A stretch of DNA of 64,000 nucleotides from contig OX031056.1 in assembly GCA_943736015.1 (NCBI GenBank), positions 66,367,277-66,431,276 of the forward strand, read 5' to 3'. Of the stretch, positions 12,601 to 24,600 are shown piece after piece (within the stretch, counting starts at the first letter, position 1; every line of letters begins with the position of its first letter). Made by a program: the position numbers and the translations under genes. The stretch comes from Tridacna crocea. Lineage: Eukaryota > Mollusca > Bivalvia > Cardiida > Cardiidae. Below the pieces are notes generated by a model that was not told the DNA's origin, ran no database searches, and saw nothing but the letters and a program-made list of their open reading frames with translations.

Positions 12601-15600
12601 TAGAATTTTGTCATTTGGTGGACTTAACCCTTTACCACACAATGACGACTTTTAACAGCCCTTGAGGAAGAAGCCTTTTGAAAACATTGTGGGAAAAGGA
12701 GAAAATGCTGGTAACCTGCATTTTCTCCTTTTCCCACAATGCTTTCCATCCTGCTGGAAACAAATCTAAATTTTTGAAATATGTTTATTTTGCAGTATGC
12801 AAGTGCTTCAATTGGAACGAATCTAAAATTTTGCCATTTGAGAAAGGTTTAAAAACATTTGAAAAATATTTTGGTTTGACTATTTACACGAAAACAAAGT
12901 AAAAAAGTTTCTGACTTGTCCAAGTTAAATGACATTTGAAGACGACATATAAGGAATGCCTAAAATGAAATGGATCCATTTTTGGAAGGGCAAAACAATC
13001 AGGCAAATGGAGAAAATGCTTGTGCCAGACTTTTCCTTTCCTTACAATTCTTTCAATCTTTCACCTGGTTCCTGACTTTTCGGTAAAATGTTCTGGACAA
13101 AGATCCGTTGTGAGTAAGCACTCGAACATTTCTGATAAATGAGATATAAATTTGAACTACATACCATCTTTCCAAATAGAAACCACAAAACTATCAGATG
13201 AGTTCTGTAGCAGGGAAACCACATTTTCATTGAGGGGGTCCATGTTTTTGGTCAGCCATTGTGCAGCACTATAGTCTACCTGTAAGTCAAAATAATTCAA
13301 AGTTTTAATCAGAAATTAATCCATTACGAAATGGTCATGCAAAAATAACAATGAGAAACATTTTGAAAGTAAGGGGAATTTTTCTTTTATATTTGGAACA
13401 AAATGAAGTGAAAAGAAAAAGTTATTTTTACAACCTGCTGTTTTTTTCCCCCAACATATGATATTTGGGGAGGGCTTTTAACCCTTTACCACACAATCCC
13501 ACGTTTTGACAACCCTATGAAAGAAAGCAAATAGAAACATTGTGGGAAAAGGAGAAAATGCTGTTAGTAACTGGCATTTTCTCCTTTTTCCATGTATTCT
13601 ACCCTTCCAAAACCAATTTTCAATATTTCAGTCAAATTTATTTTGTTGTCTGCAAATGCTTTGAATATGGACTGGTCTGGAATTTTCTCGTATAGAGTTA
13701 ATTCATTACCAAACGACAATATTTTAAGCTTGTCCAGATCGAAAGCATTTGCAGATGACAAAATAAAAGTGACTGAAAATTTGAAATTTGTTTTGTGAAG
13801 GGTAGAAAACATTGAGGGAAAAGGAGAAAATGCTGGCTACCAGCATTTTGATCCTTTTCCCACAATGTTTTCTAAAGGCTTCTTTCTCAGTAGGGACTGT
13901 GTGGTAATGGTTTAACAAGAGGGCCAAGATGGCCCTGGATCGCTCACCTGAATTTTTGAGATGACCATAGTCTATTTTTTTTTGGGAGGGGGGGGGACGG
14001 AAATTGAAACATTGGAACCAAATTTATAATTTTGCCAAGCAATTTTCAAAAGGTCACCTGTAAAAGTCATTTCGAAATCTGACCATCAGTTTCAAAAAGA
14101 AGAATTTTTAAGAATTCTTCATTTCTGTATAAGAGCAAGTAGCCCCCATCCACGAGAGCCATGTTTCTTGATGGATCAAAATTTATGAACAAGTTTTGAA
14201 AAGGGTCACCCAAGGAACATTTTGGAAAATTTCTTTTAAAATCTGACCAGGGTTTTCAGAGAAAGAGAATTTTCAACAATTTCATCATGTCCGTATAGTG
14301 CAAGTAGCCCCCATTCACAAGAGCCATGTTTCTTGACGGATCAAAATTATATGTACAGCTTTTGAAAGGGTCACCCAAGGAACATCTCTGTCAGATTATT
14401 TTAAAATCTGACAACGGGTTTCAGAGAAGAAGAATTTTCAAGAATTTCTTCATTTCCATATAGTGCAAGTAGCCCCCATTCACCAGAGCCATGTTTCTCG
14501 GCCAATCAAAATTTCGCAAACAATTTTAGAAAAGGATCACCCAAGGAACATCTCTGTGAAATTATTTCAAAATCTGTCCAGCCATTTCAGAGAAGAAGAA
14601 TTTTCAAGAATTTCTTCATTTCTGTATAGTGCAAGAAGCCCCCATTCACCAGAGCCATGTTTCTTGACCAATCAAAATTTCGCGAACAATTTTTGAAAAG
14701 GGTCACCCAAGGAACAACTCTGTGAAATTATTTCAAAATCTGACCAGTGGTTTCAGAGAAGAAGATTTTTTAAGAATTCCTTCATTTCTGTATAGTGCAA
14801 GAAGCCCCCATTCACCAGAGCCACATTTTTTGACGGATCAAAATTTCACGAACAATTTTTGAAAAGGGTCACCCAATGAACATATCTGTGAAATTATTTC
14901 AAAATCCGACCAGCGGTTTCAGAGGAGAAGATTTTTAAAGAATTCTTTCATTTCTGTATAGTGCAAGTAGCCCCCATTCACCAGAGCCACATTTTTTGAC
15001 GGATCAAAATTTCACGAACAATTTTTGAAAAGGGTCAACCAAGGAACAACTCTGTGAAATTATTTCAAAATCCGACCAGCGGTTTCAGAGGAGAAGATTT
15101 TTAAAGAATTCCTTCATTTCTGTATAGTGCAAGTAGCCCCCATTCACCAGAGCCACATTTTTTGACGGATCAAAATTTCACGAACAATTTTTGAAAAGCG
15201 TCACCCAAGGAACATATCTGTGAAATTATTTCTAAATCCGACCAGCGGTTTCAGAGGAGAAGATTTTTAAAGAATTTGCTTAAAAAATTCCATTTGGTTG
15301 CCATGGCAACCAGAGTTTTTGAATGAATCAAATTCTGTGAACAATTTTTAAAGAGGACCTCCCAAAGAACATTCCTGCCAAGTTTGGTCCAAATCCACCC
15401 AGCGGTTTAGGAGGAGTTGATGTTTAAAGAATTGTTGACGACGCACGACGGACAACGGACGACGCACGACGGACACCGGGTGATCCTAAAAGCTCCCCTT
15501 GAGCACGTTGTGCTCAGGTGAGCTAAAAAGGGGTTAAATGCATTCTTTGTACTGCACTATAGCAAGTGAAAATTTACATAATGTTGATGTTCCATCTGAA

Positions 15601-18600
15601 AATCAGCAGAGTTATGGCTACCTGATACAAAGAATCTTGATTTGACAAGCAGAAAATTTCCAATAGCAAAACAATCTGAACAAGATCACCCAGTGTAGAC
15701 TGGGCAGGCTCATATGGGTAGACAAGTTTTTGCCAGTAAATTCAACAACCATTTTTTCACACAGCAGGACTCATGTACTTTCTATATCTTGAAAGTAAAT
15801 GATGAACAGTATTCTATTGTCATTAACCCTTTACCAGACAAGAAAAGTTAAGACTGGTCCAAATTGCAACCATTTGCAGGGGACAAAATAAATGTGAATC
15901 CGAAATTGATATACCGTATATGCTCGACTATAAGACGCCTTCGCTTATAAGACGCTCCCCCAACTTTGTGATTCAAAATCAGGGATTTCGTTGATGACCT
16001 CCTATAAGACGCATGTAGATTTCACACGAACCATAAGAGTCCTAAAATTGTGATTATTCAGCTGAATATACACCAAGCAGATATTACGATCTATCGTCGG
16101 GTGTCAGTTGCATCATTCCAAAAATGAATAGCCTGTATCTTAGCCGATCATAGATTGATTCAAATCTAATTTCTTTTTAAAATGGGAAAAAGAAAAGGGT
16201 GAAAAAAGTTTAAGGCATAGACCAAATCACTCACATTTTTTGTTAAAATAATCCTTTCGGGGAAATCAGGCCTTCGACGGTTTGCTCTAACTGTTAATTA
16301 TCAATGGGTGCACAGACTACTTATCTCGCCGAGAGGAAGAGTTAAATCAAAGAACTAAAGTATTCAAGTAAAGTGTGTATTACGCTCAGTAGGTTGTACT
16401 TTAAATCTGTACCAAAAGAAAGAATTTTGGACCGGTCCCAAATCCAAAGGATTTGAATATTATAAAAGTACCAGACTCAAAAACAGGATTTTGTTTCATC
16501 AGCATTTCCAATTTTCCAACACATTGTGTTGTATCAGTCTTTTTCTTCCAGCTTGTAAATACCACGAATTATATGGTAAGGGATTGAATATCTGTATGGC
16601 GAAGATACTTTCTCGCCATAAATGATGAGTTATCACAAAACAGACTGTAATGCTTGCTAATTCAAACGTAAATGATATAATCAGCAAACCTTTACAGTAA
16701 CTTTAGGCTATGTTTACTCTTTACCAAATAATCTGAAGTTTTTAGGGCTGTGAGAAAAAAGCCTCCTGAAATCATTGTGGAAAAAGGAGAAATGATGGTC
16801 ACCAGCATTTCCCCTTTTCCTACAATGTTTTCTACCCGCCAAGAGCAAGTTTTAATCTTTGAACCGCATGAATTTTTCTTTTTTTGTCTGCAAGTCCTTC
16901 AGTTTGGACCAGTCCAAGATTATGTCGTTCGGTAAAAAGAGTTAACCAAAAGTGATGTAAACTGCACTAATTTATCGATCGATGGCCTGGGTAGTGTAAC
17001 CTATAAAATTTTGACATCTGTCTGTAAAACTTCTAAAAATAGGTGTGTACTGTCTTGTAAACCACATAGTCTGACTGCAGTCACAACCCTTTACCTCCTT
17101 ACCTCCACGATCAACTAATAAATGCTTCATAATTCTTATTTAGATCTGAATTGCACCGTGAAAATTTTTACCTCAGTTAGGTTTCTTATTACATAATTCT
17201 GATTCGTCACAATGCCAAAACTTATCAATTAGAACGCATTTGATTTTGAAAAAGTAATGATTCATCTTTGAATTTTACAATCGTCGAAAGGGACAATCAG
17301 TAGACCGTACTTTTATCTGTACTACAGTGAACTAGTGGGCCATAAATGAACTGGCTGAAACTGACACAGTAAGAGGAATAACTGCTCAGTCGAGTAATTT
17401 TTAATCTAAACTAACTTGTAAAACGTGATAACTGTGTTTTAAACTTTTATTTCTTCTCACAATGGATGATAAAAACAACTATTACTTAGTCACTTATAGC
17501 TTTAGATCAGCGTAACTCGTTTGTGAGGTGTTTTTTTCTTCGTGCTGATCAGCAGATAAGTACGTTTTTCAGATGAAATTTTGCAAAGTCCTTCGATTAT
17601 GCGCTTATAAGACGCTCCCCCAACTTCAAGCTCAAAATTCCAGGGAAAAAAATGCGTCTTATAGTCGAGCATATACGGTATTTCTTTTGGAAAAGGTTAA
17701 TAACATTGTAGGAAAAGGAGAAAATGCTGTTTACCAGCATTTTCTCCTTTTCCTACAACTTTTTCAAAATGCTTTTTTCACTCAGCTCCCCTTTAACTCT
17801 TAACCACACAAGCCTTTTGAAAATATTGTAGGAAAAGGAGAAAATGCTGTTTACCAGCATTTTCTCCTTTTCCTACAACTTTTTCAAAAAAAGTTAGAAG
17901 AGCATGGCTCGAGTATTTTTGAGTAATTTATGGCTGACATTTTCCAGTCTGACAGCTACACAATTGTTTCTGGCCCTCAATTTTCTAAGACATAAAAGTT
18001 GACAAACCTTGCCAGCGTAATGTAGCATGCAGAAATCGGCCTCAGCTCTGAAGTCAGGCTTCTCAAATTTAGGGTGAGTGGAATGTTGTGCTACCAGTTT
18101 GTCTACGAATGTTTTATCTGTGGCCTTTGGGAACCAACACTCTTCATCTAACAAGGCAAAGATACCCATTGGCTGAAAAACAAAGGAACAGATAGAAGAA
18201 TTTAGTGGACAGAAAACTTTTAATTTGGTCAAGTTACTCTCATATTTTTGTCTCATTAAATTTTGTATACCTGGAAAAGAACTTACCTGTGCCAAGATTC
18301 AAGATGTCCTCTTAACCCATTACCACACAATCCCTACTTCTGACGCCCCTGAGAAAATAAGCCTTTTGAAAACATTGTGGAAAAAGGAGAAAATGCTGGT
18401 AACCAGCATTTTCTCCTTTTCCCACAATGTTTTCTACCCTTCACAAAACAAATTTTAAATTTTCAGTCACTTTTATTTTGTTGTCTGCAAATGCTTTCAA
18501 TTTGGACAAGTCTACAATTTTTTCATCTGGTAATGAGTTAAAAAGTAAAAAAAAAAAGTGCAACTTTAAAGACTGCAAAAAGGATTTCTTTTTTCAACTA

Positions 18601-21600
18601 GTGCCATATTGTCTTCTCAGGTGGGGAGAGAAACTGGCCACCAGTATTTTCTCCTTTTTCCCATGATGTTTTCAAAAGCCTTCTTCCTTTGAACGCTGTA
18701 AAAAATACGATACTGGTTAGTAAATGATCTATCATTTGTACTTTACCTTCTCTAACAGATCTATAGTTGGCTGTAGATCCAGACCAAAGTCTATAAATTT
18801 CCATTCTATTCCCTCTCTCTGGTATTCCTCTTGTTCCAACACAAACATGGTATGGTTAAACAGCTGCTGCAGCTTCTCATTTGTGTAGTTGATGCACAGT
18901 TGCTCGAAGGAGTTCATCTGAAACATAAAACTATGATTGTCAGCAATATCTGTAACCTTCATTCTGAGGATATACATGTACCTTATTTTCTCTACTTAGA
19001 GCAGTTTGGGTCATTGCAAATTCCAAATGAGGGAAGCTAAACAAGATAGATCAGAGCTCCAGATAGAGAAAGTGATTTTGATTAAAAAAAATGAAAATAT
19101 CAATTATTTTCCACTAAACCCTATGTTGTGGGTACTCATTAGAATCATCTCATCGAGACGATTCTAATGAGTACCCACAACATTGGGTTTGGAAGAGAAA
19201 TAATGGATTTAGAATACCAACACTCCCTGTTATCTGGAGCTCTGGTAGATTGATTGTGATTGCTTTGGTCATTAGATAGCACTCACCATTGCTCAGATGA
19301 CCTTTCTTTGGTACTTTCTATTTCTTCTCCCAATTTAGTAAGCAAGTTTCACGCTACCAGAGGTGTATCAATTTTATAAGAAGAGTATCTATATTCTGGT
19401 ATTATGGTATTAATTTCATTGATTTGAAAGTACATATAATTATTCCAGCGTCGACGTCATCAATTTATTCCCACTAATTTCAACGTTATCAATGGACTGA
19501 CTGTGGTGAAAGTTCATTTTCATTGAGAACAAAGCTGTGGGAGCATTTATTTAAACCTTTACCACACAACGACAATTTTTAACGACCTTGGAAAGAAAGA
19601 CTTTTGAAAACAATTTAGGAAAGGAGAAAATGCTGGTAACCAAAATGTTTCCTACTCCATCAAAAAGCGATTGCACTGTTTGAGCCACAATGAAATTGTT
19701 GTCTGCAAATGCTTCCAATTTGGACAGGTCTATGATTTTGTCTTCTGGTAAAGGGTTAATTAGAGGCATCGGACAGGTAAACAGGAAAATTCAGCATTCT
19801 CCGAAACAGACACTCTTCTGAGATCATATGAAATACACTTTACAGGTTTCCTTCTGGAATAAATTGAAAGCAGACAACTTTAAAAAATCATTGAAAATAT
19901 GTGTAGTCAACATAGGGTTAAGTTTAGCTCTTTACCACACAATCCCGACTTTTAACGACCCTGGGAAAGAGGTCTTCTGAAAACAATGTGGGAAAAGGAG
20001 AAAATGCTGGTAACCAGCATTTTCTCCTTTTCTCACAATGTTTTCTTCCCTGCCCAAAACAAGCTTCAAACTTTCAGTCACTTTTATATTGTCATCTGCA
20101 AATGCTTTTACTTTGGACCAGCCTAAAATTTTGTTGTTTGGTAGAGTTAAAACAATAATACATGTGAAAATTTTGCGGATAAAGAAACTAGGCCATGATG
20201 GCTCTAATGTCCCTTACCAAAGTCTTTTGACCAAACATGACCAATTTTCAAACTCTTTTGAGATATAATGACAAAAATTCTACCAACATTTTTCATGGCT
20301 ATGTTTTTAACCCTTTCCCAAACAATCCTTGGTTTTTACAACTCTTACATGAAAGCTTTTTGAAAACATTGTGGGAAAAAGAGAAAATGCTTGTAACCTG
20401 CTTTTTGTTCTTTTTGCACCATGTTTTCTACCGTATCAAAGAAAACTTACGTCGTTTCAGCCTCTATAACATTTTTGTCTGCAAATGCTTCCAGTATGGA
20501 TAGTTTTAAAATTCTGCCATGTTGGAAAGAGTTAAGGTTTTGACTCAGTGACCTAGTTATCGAAGGGCAACAAGCAATGGATGCTGGACACAACATGACC
20601 GCAAAAAGCTCACCCTGAGCACTCTGTGCTAAGACACGATTAAAAATTACTAGAGGGGAGTAATTTCTCCTTTTACCACAAAAGAAGTTGCCTGCTTGTA
20701 CTGGGTACTAAGTTCATAATATGAACAGTGACAAAAATAAGCTGTGCTCTGGCAAAAGAACACTCACAGCATCTCTGAGATGCATCATACCAAGCCAGTC
20801 ATCAGATACTTATGGTTCCGTGAAATCCATTTTCTTTATCAAATCCAGTGGATTTGTAGGTAAAATGGACATACAGATAATTTACAAACTGGCAATTTCT
20901 CCTTTTCCCAAAATATTTGCAACAGCTGTATTCCCTCTAAACATCGGGCTGTTTGGCTAGGATTAACCCAAAAATCAATCTTGTGCATGCACATATTTTC
21001 AATGGTGAATCATGCTTTTAAAAAAACAAATAAACAAGCACTCGGTACAAAAATGAAAAAAAAAAGTCCTATACAACTTAACCCATTCCCACACAATCCC
21101 TACTTTTGACGCCCCTGAGAAAGAAGCCTTTAGAAAACCTTGTGGGAAAAGGAGAAAATGCTGGTAACCAGCATTTTCTCCTTTTCCCACAATGTTTTCT
21201 ACCCTTCACAAAACAAATTTCAAATTTTCAGTCACTTTATTTTGTCGTCTGCAAATGCTTTTGATTTGGACAAGCCTGAAATATTGTCGTTTGTTAATGA
21301 GTTAAAGACTATAAAATTTTGTTGATAGGAAAGTATTTATACTCAATTTATTGTCTACAAATGCTTTCAAAATTATACAAGTGTACAATTTTGTCCTTTG
21401 ATAAAAGACTCAGAGCAGCTTTCCTACAAAGTCCACTGTGGAATGTGATATAATGAGCTAAGTTGGTTGGTTATATTGGGGTTTAACGCCACTTTAACAG
21501 CTAAGGTCATATCATGGTGGTCGGTGACGCACATGTGTTTCCTGGCTTTCTCACACCGGTACTAACACAACTTTCTTTCCAAAGCCACCGATTACTTTTC

Positions 21601-24600
21601 TCACATGCTTCAGCAGAGGTAAGAGGCGAAAATATGCCAGAAAGAAAATTCGCCTCAACCGGGTATCGAACTCACAATCACCAGATTATTGAGTCCAACA
21701 CACTCACCACTGAGCCACCAGGGCAGGCATATAATGAGCTAAGGAATGGGATATAATGAACTAACAGATCAAAGTAAGTCTGCCGTAATAAAAAAAGGCA
21801 TAAATAAGGTAAGTTTTCAATTTTCGCAAAACAAAAATAAGATGCATAAGCAACAAAGATATTAACCCATTACCACACAATCCCTACCTTTGACGACCCT
21901 GAGAAAGAAGCCTGTTGAAAACATTGTGGGAAAAGAAGAAAATGCTTGTAACCAGCATTTTTTCCTCTTCCCACAATGTTTTCTACCCTTCACAAAACAA
22001 ATTTCAAATTTTCAGTCACTTTTATTTTGCCGTCTGCAAATGTTTTCAATTTGGAAAAGCCTAAAATATTGTTGTTTGGTAATGAGTTAAAAAATACACA
22101 ATCTTTCTTTCATGCCATGATTAAAGTGATTCTCATTCAATGGGCAAAAGAAAAGAAAAGTCTTTGACGAAACATCTCACAACCATGGCAGTTAGACACA
22201 GATAAGAATGAACAAATCGTTGTATTAGGTACTACCCTATTGGTGAATTTGAAACAAAAGAAAGCCATTTCTCTTCAAACTGCAAGCATGTCTATTTAAC
22301 CAAAAATAATCATCATTTTCTCATCATTTGTGTTTGTTACATTTGACTGCAATAGGTTCACCACACTACAGTCATGCTGATGGTACACAAAAAGGTCAAG
22401 GTCAACTTTACCTTGCCAGCTTCTTTGTGCTATAAATAATAGACAAAGCCATACAGTTGCAGTTGTTTACTCTATGATAGAGGCATACTGCTTTATATTT
22501 GCATGGTTGCTTGTTTGGCTTTAAATGAAATTTTCAATGTTGTATTAGTCATAATTATCACACTGACTGTTGATCCATGTGTTCCCTGTATTTCTTATAC
22601 CAGTACTACCATAACACTGTTATCCAACATATTCATTGTTAACCCTTCACCCTGTAATGCATTTCTATGGCATCTCTAATTGACCCTAAATAACAGCAAG
22701 GATGAAGCCATTTCTTATGTGAATATGACACCTTTTGATAGCATAGAAAACATTGTGACAAAAGGTGAAATTGCTCACCATGAGCAATTTCACCTTTTAC
22801 CACAATGTTTTCCAAAGGCTCCTACAAGCAATGCATAGAAAAGAGTATCTATGGAGTACAGGGTTAAGATATGAGCCATACTCTGTAAAAAGGGGGCTTA
22901 ATGCATGTTCAAAGAGTATAAACCAGTCAGCACAGGCTGACTGCGGTCAAAACCCTTTGCTAATGATCTATTTTCTGCATGTCAGAGGACCAGTCTATAT
23001 GATCATTCATTTGGTTGTAAGACAAAATGTAACCGATGGGTCCATAATCAGAGCTGAAGATAAGAGGGAGTGACGGTTTTCTAAATCCATTTCTAAACCC
23101 CTATGTTGTGGGTACTCATTAGAATTGTCTCGAGACAATTCCAACGAGTACCCACAACATAGGGTTCAGTTGAGAATAATGAACATTTTCAATTTTGAAA
23201 TCAATATTACTCCCTCTATCTGGAGCATTGCATAATTATGTGATGATATCCTTGGTGTTATGTCACAAAGCTGCATTAAACCCCTTTTGCAAGAGCAATG
23301 ATTGCACTTTTGCAGTAAAAAAGGAATGAACCCCGTTACACTGACCATCAGAAATCCAACAAAAGGGCTCAGATCTGAGAACTTAAGACCCCTTGGTTAA
23401 CAGCCATAAATACTGTAGACTAAGCCCCCTGGCTTGAATTAACCCATAGAGTCCCACATGAAGCCAACATCTATGTTTGGTGTAGGAAAAAGATACAAAT
23501 AATCACAATTTTAAGGTTGTTTTTGTCTGGAGTGTTTCAGCAGTAAAGATAAAAGATCAGGCTGCATATTTTGTGCAGCTTGATTTTGATCTATACTGTC
23601 CACAAGGCAACTGTGTTTAAAGGCACTTGAAGGATTAATCTCAGTTGACAGTTTTCTGTATTTCTGAGAGGTTGCTGAAGAAAATAGCAAAGTACATTCT
23701 TGTCTTGTGCCAGTTTGACTCCTTTCTCCATTATGTATTTCTATGGATATCTGATAATACTATATTAGTCTGTACTAAACAACAAAGTATCACTCTTTCA
23801 AGTTGAAAAGAATTGCTGACCACTGCTTAAATGTGGATGGAGAAGTAATGTTTGCTGACAAAACATTCTGGGCAAAGAAGAAAATACTGACTACTAGAAT
23901 TTTCTCTCTTTCCCCAAAATGTTTCAAAAACATTCTTTCCTAAAAGTTATTAAAACTCAGGATAGCATAGTTAAGGGTTTACTCTGTACTAAGTAAAACA
24001 AATTTTATACATTTCGAAGCACTTACAGACAACAATCTGAATGTACCCTAAATGTTGTTTATCTTTCTAAGTGTAGAAAACACTATGGACAAAGTGTTTG
24101 TGGCATAGATTTTATACATGAGGACATATTCTAAGCTGACCTGTAACAAACAACTGTTTTGGCCACATACTTGAGTACATAATTTGAATTAAAACCCGTT
24201 TTCCATAATGATTTATATATTAATCATATTCTAAGTGATACATATTCATACTAAATACTAATATTCCAAGTGAAGATTACTGATATTCTCATGAAAAAGC
24301 TTTCAACCTTGTCTGGTGCAACTTTGTTTCAGTTAAGGAATGAAGAGAATTTTATTTTTTTTATGGAGGTATGATATTAAATTATTAGGTAATGACTAAC
24401 TGCAAAGATAGGACTTAAGAGAAACATCCCAGAGAAAACCCAAGCAACATGATGACCATTTTCCCCAAACAATGAGTCTATGAGAAAATCTTCCAAAAAC
24501 ACTTTAACCTCATACCTTGAAGATTTCAAATCCAGCTATATCCAAGATCCCAATAAATGATGCTCCCTGACGCTTTGTTCTGTCTAGAGACTTGTTGATT

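Larger units (their letters stand above)
15912..17680. mobile_element. TA-flanked DNA transposon relic, 1.77 kb
   Basis: Inverted ends TACCGTATATGCTCGACTAT...AAGACGC, and a subterminal direct repeat GCTTATAAGACGCTCCCCCA at both sides. TA at both borders fits Tc1/mariner/pogo-type insertion; the superfamily is not proven. No transposase frame remains. Two TTAA MITE copies lie inside it; about 16950-17560 between the MITE and the right end has no recognised content. Confidence 0.7.
15823..17795 (-). mobile_element. TTAA MITE family A split by a DNA transposon
   Basis: Left end TTAACCCTTTACCAGACAAG to about 15911; the rest, with a perfect hairpin at about 17704-17770, resumes at 17681. The 3' end is lost. 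Confidence 0.7.

Noticed and set aside
13916-15530. Tandem units as a protein-coding repeat gene
   Set aside because: Units of about 164-167 bp are not constant multiples of three and all frames have stops.
16499-16687. 62-codon frame across a MITE relic in the TA element
   Set aside because: Overlaps the decayed MITE and has no homology or splice signals.
15912-17680. A coding transposase in the TA-flanked element
   Set aside because: No frame over about 80 codons with DDE-type wording; it is non-autonomous or decayed.
18368-18458. Recurrent short frames reading like [17 protein letters not shown] on both strands
   Set aside because: They are translations of the TTAA MITE hairpin and right flank; the same words recur in most copies, in both orientations, with no start context or conservation beyond the DNA repeat.
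21464-21733. A tRNA gene
   Set aside because: A- and B-box-like motifs are present in reverse, but they belong to SINE heads with extra 3' core sequence; no cloverleaf was found.
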